64,000 nucleotides of DNA from Flectobacillus rivi (lineage in GTDB: Bacteria > Bacteroidota > Bacteroidia > Cytophagales > Spirosomataceae). Below the pieces are notes generated by a model. The model was not told where the DNA came from. It did not search any database and was given only the letters and a program-made list of their open reading frames with translations. Position numbers and translations under genes: made by a program. Positions 63,908-64,000 of this stretch are shown here, one piece after another (position 1 is the stretch's first letter; each line of letters begins with the position of its first letter). Location of the stretch: NCBI RefSeq assembly GCF_030056655.1, contig NZ_JASHIE010000008.1, forward strand, positions 262,788 to 326,787, in the 5' to 3' direction.

Positions 63908-64000
63908 TTTTGGAGCTTTTTTACTTTCCCGCATTTGATTGCAGTATCATCAACGGTACTGGGCTTAACTGCTCTGTTCGAGATGGGAAGAGGTGAACAC
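63908..64000 (-). rRNA. rrf: 5S ribosomal RNA (3' part; runs off the right edge)
   Basis: Minus strand begins GTGTTCACCTCTTCCCATCT and continues with CGAACAGAGCAGTTAAGC, the universally conserved 5S loop region, then CCGTTGATGATACTGC and GCGGGAAAGTA. About 93 of the usual 110 nt are inside the window; the 3' end near 63908 is estimated by comparison with E. coli 5S, so it may be off by a few bases. 23S and 16S rRNA should lie to the right. Confidence 0.93.

Noticed and set aside
1..64000. CRISPR array or IS element
   Set aside because: No regularly spaced direct repeats and no transposase-like frame found by reading; a repeat finder was not run.

Overview
The window looks like a chromosome segment of a Bacteroidota bacterium, most likely order Cytophagales. 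This is inferred from an AT-rich genome, promoters of the TTTG-N19/23-TAnnTTTG type, weak Shine-Dalgarno sequences, an ExbB-ExbD-ExbD-TonB-PstS-like-TPR locus, and small Bacteroidota families (DUF5522, DUF721, a GreA-like coiled-coil protein). Genus and species cannot be fixed from the sequence alone.

Layout. 1-10.7 kb is housekeeping and metabolism: the 5' part of ribD, prmC, two membrane glycosyltransferase genes, a fatty-acid beta-oxidation pair (fadN-type multifunctional enzyme and thiolase), a tiny Cys-rich DUF5522 gene and rocD. 10.8-22.0 kb is a six-gene minus-strand operon that is clearly anti-phage or restriction-modification in character. In transcription order it encodes a 5-methylcytosine methyltransferase, an HTH plus DUF3883 nuclease-like protein, a MutL/MORC-type GHKL ATPase, a Z1 superfamily-2 helicase with an extra C-terminal domain, a RecF/OLD-like AAA ATPase and an AIPR protein. 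This is the gene set of the Mza (MutL-Z1-DUF-AIPR) and MORC-type restriction systems, in a variant arrangement. 22.2-24.9 kb holds an FAD monooxygenase, an AraC regulator and tRNA-Arg(CCG).

25-45 kb is again core genome: RluA-type pseudouridine synthase, PPK2 kinase, SDR, the TonB energising locus (exbB, two exbD, tonB, a small membrane protein, a PstS-like lipoprotein and a TPR protein), a DciA-like DUF721 gene, a recQ/Gre-like/sugar-isomerase operon, purF, a ferredoxin-type reductase and ispH. 45-49 kb has fusA, truC and rpsJ; rpsJ is cut off from the S10 operon and has its own promoter. 49-57 kb has an M3 peptidase and nuoN, nuoM and nuoL, with a LytS-type histidine kinase gene on the opposite strand between nuoM and nuoN. 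57-63.5 kb has a thioesterase, a DUF2911 protein, DsbD, DUF2905, a DinB-like protein, an unknown protein and a YdcF-like protein. The right edge enters an rRNA operon from its 3' end (5S rRNA, minus strand), preceded by terminators, a REP-like palindrome, an inverted repeat and a decayed fragment of 5S rRNA.

How the parts fit. In the defence operon the methyltransferase would mark self DNA, the Z1 helicase (possibly with a target-recognition-like tail) and the GHKL and AAA ATPases would sense or move on DNA, and the DUF3883 protein is the best candidate nuclease. Several gene overlaps, two of them of ATGA type, imply tight translational coupling. The Z1 tail and the AAA protein with an Rx6H motif are the parts I would look at first for something undescribed.
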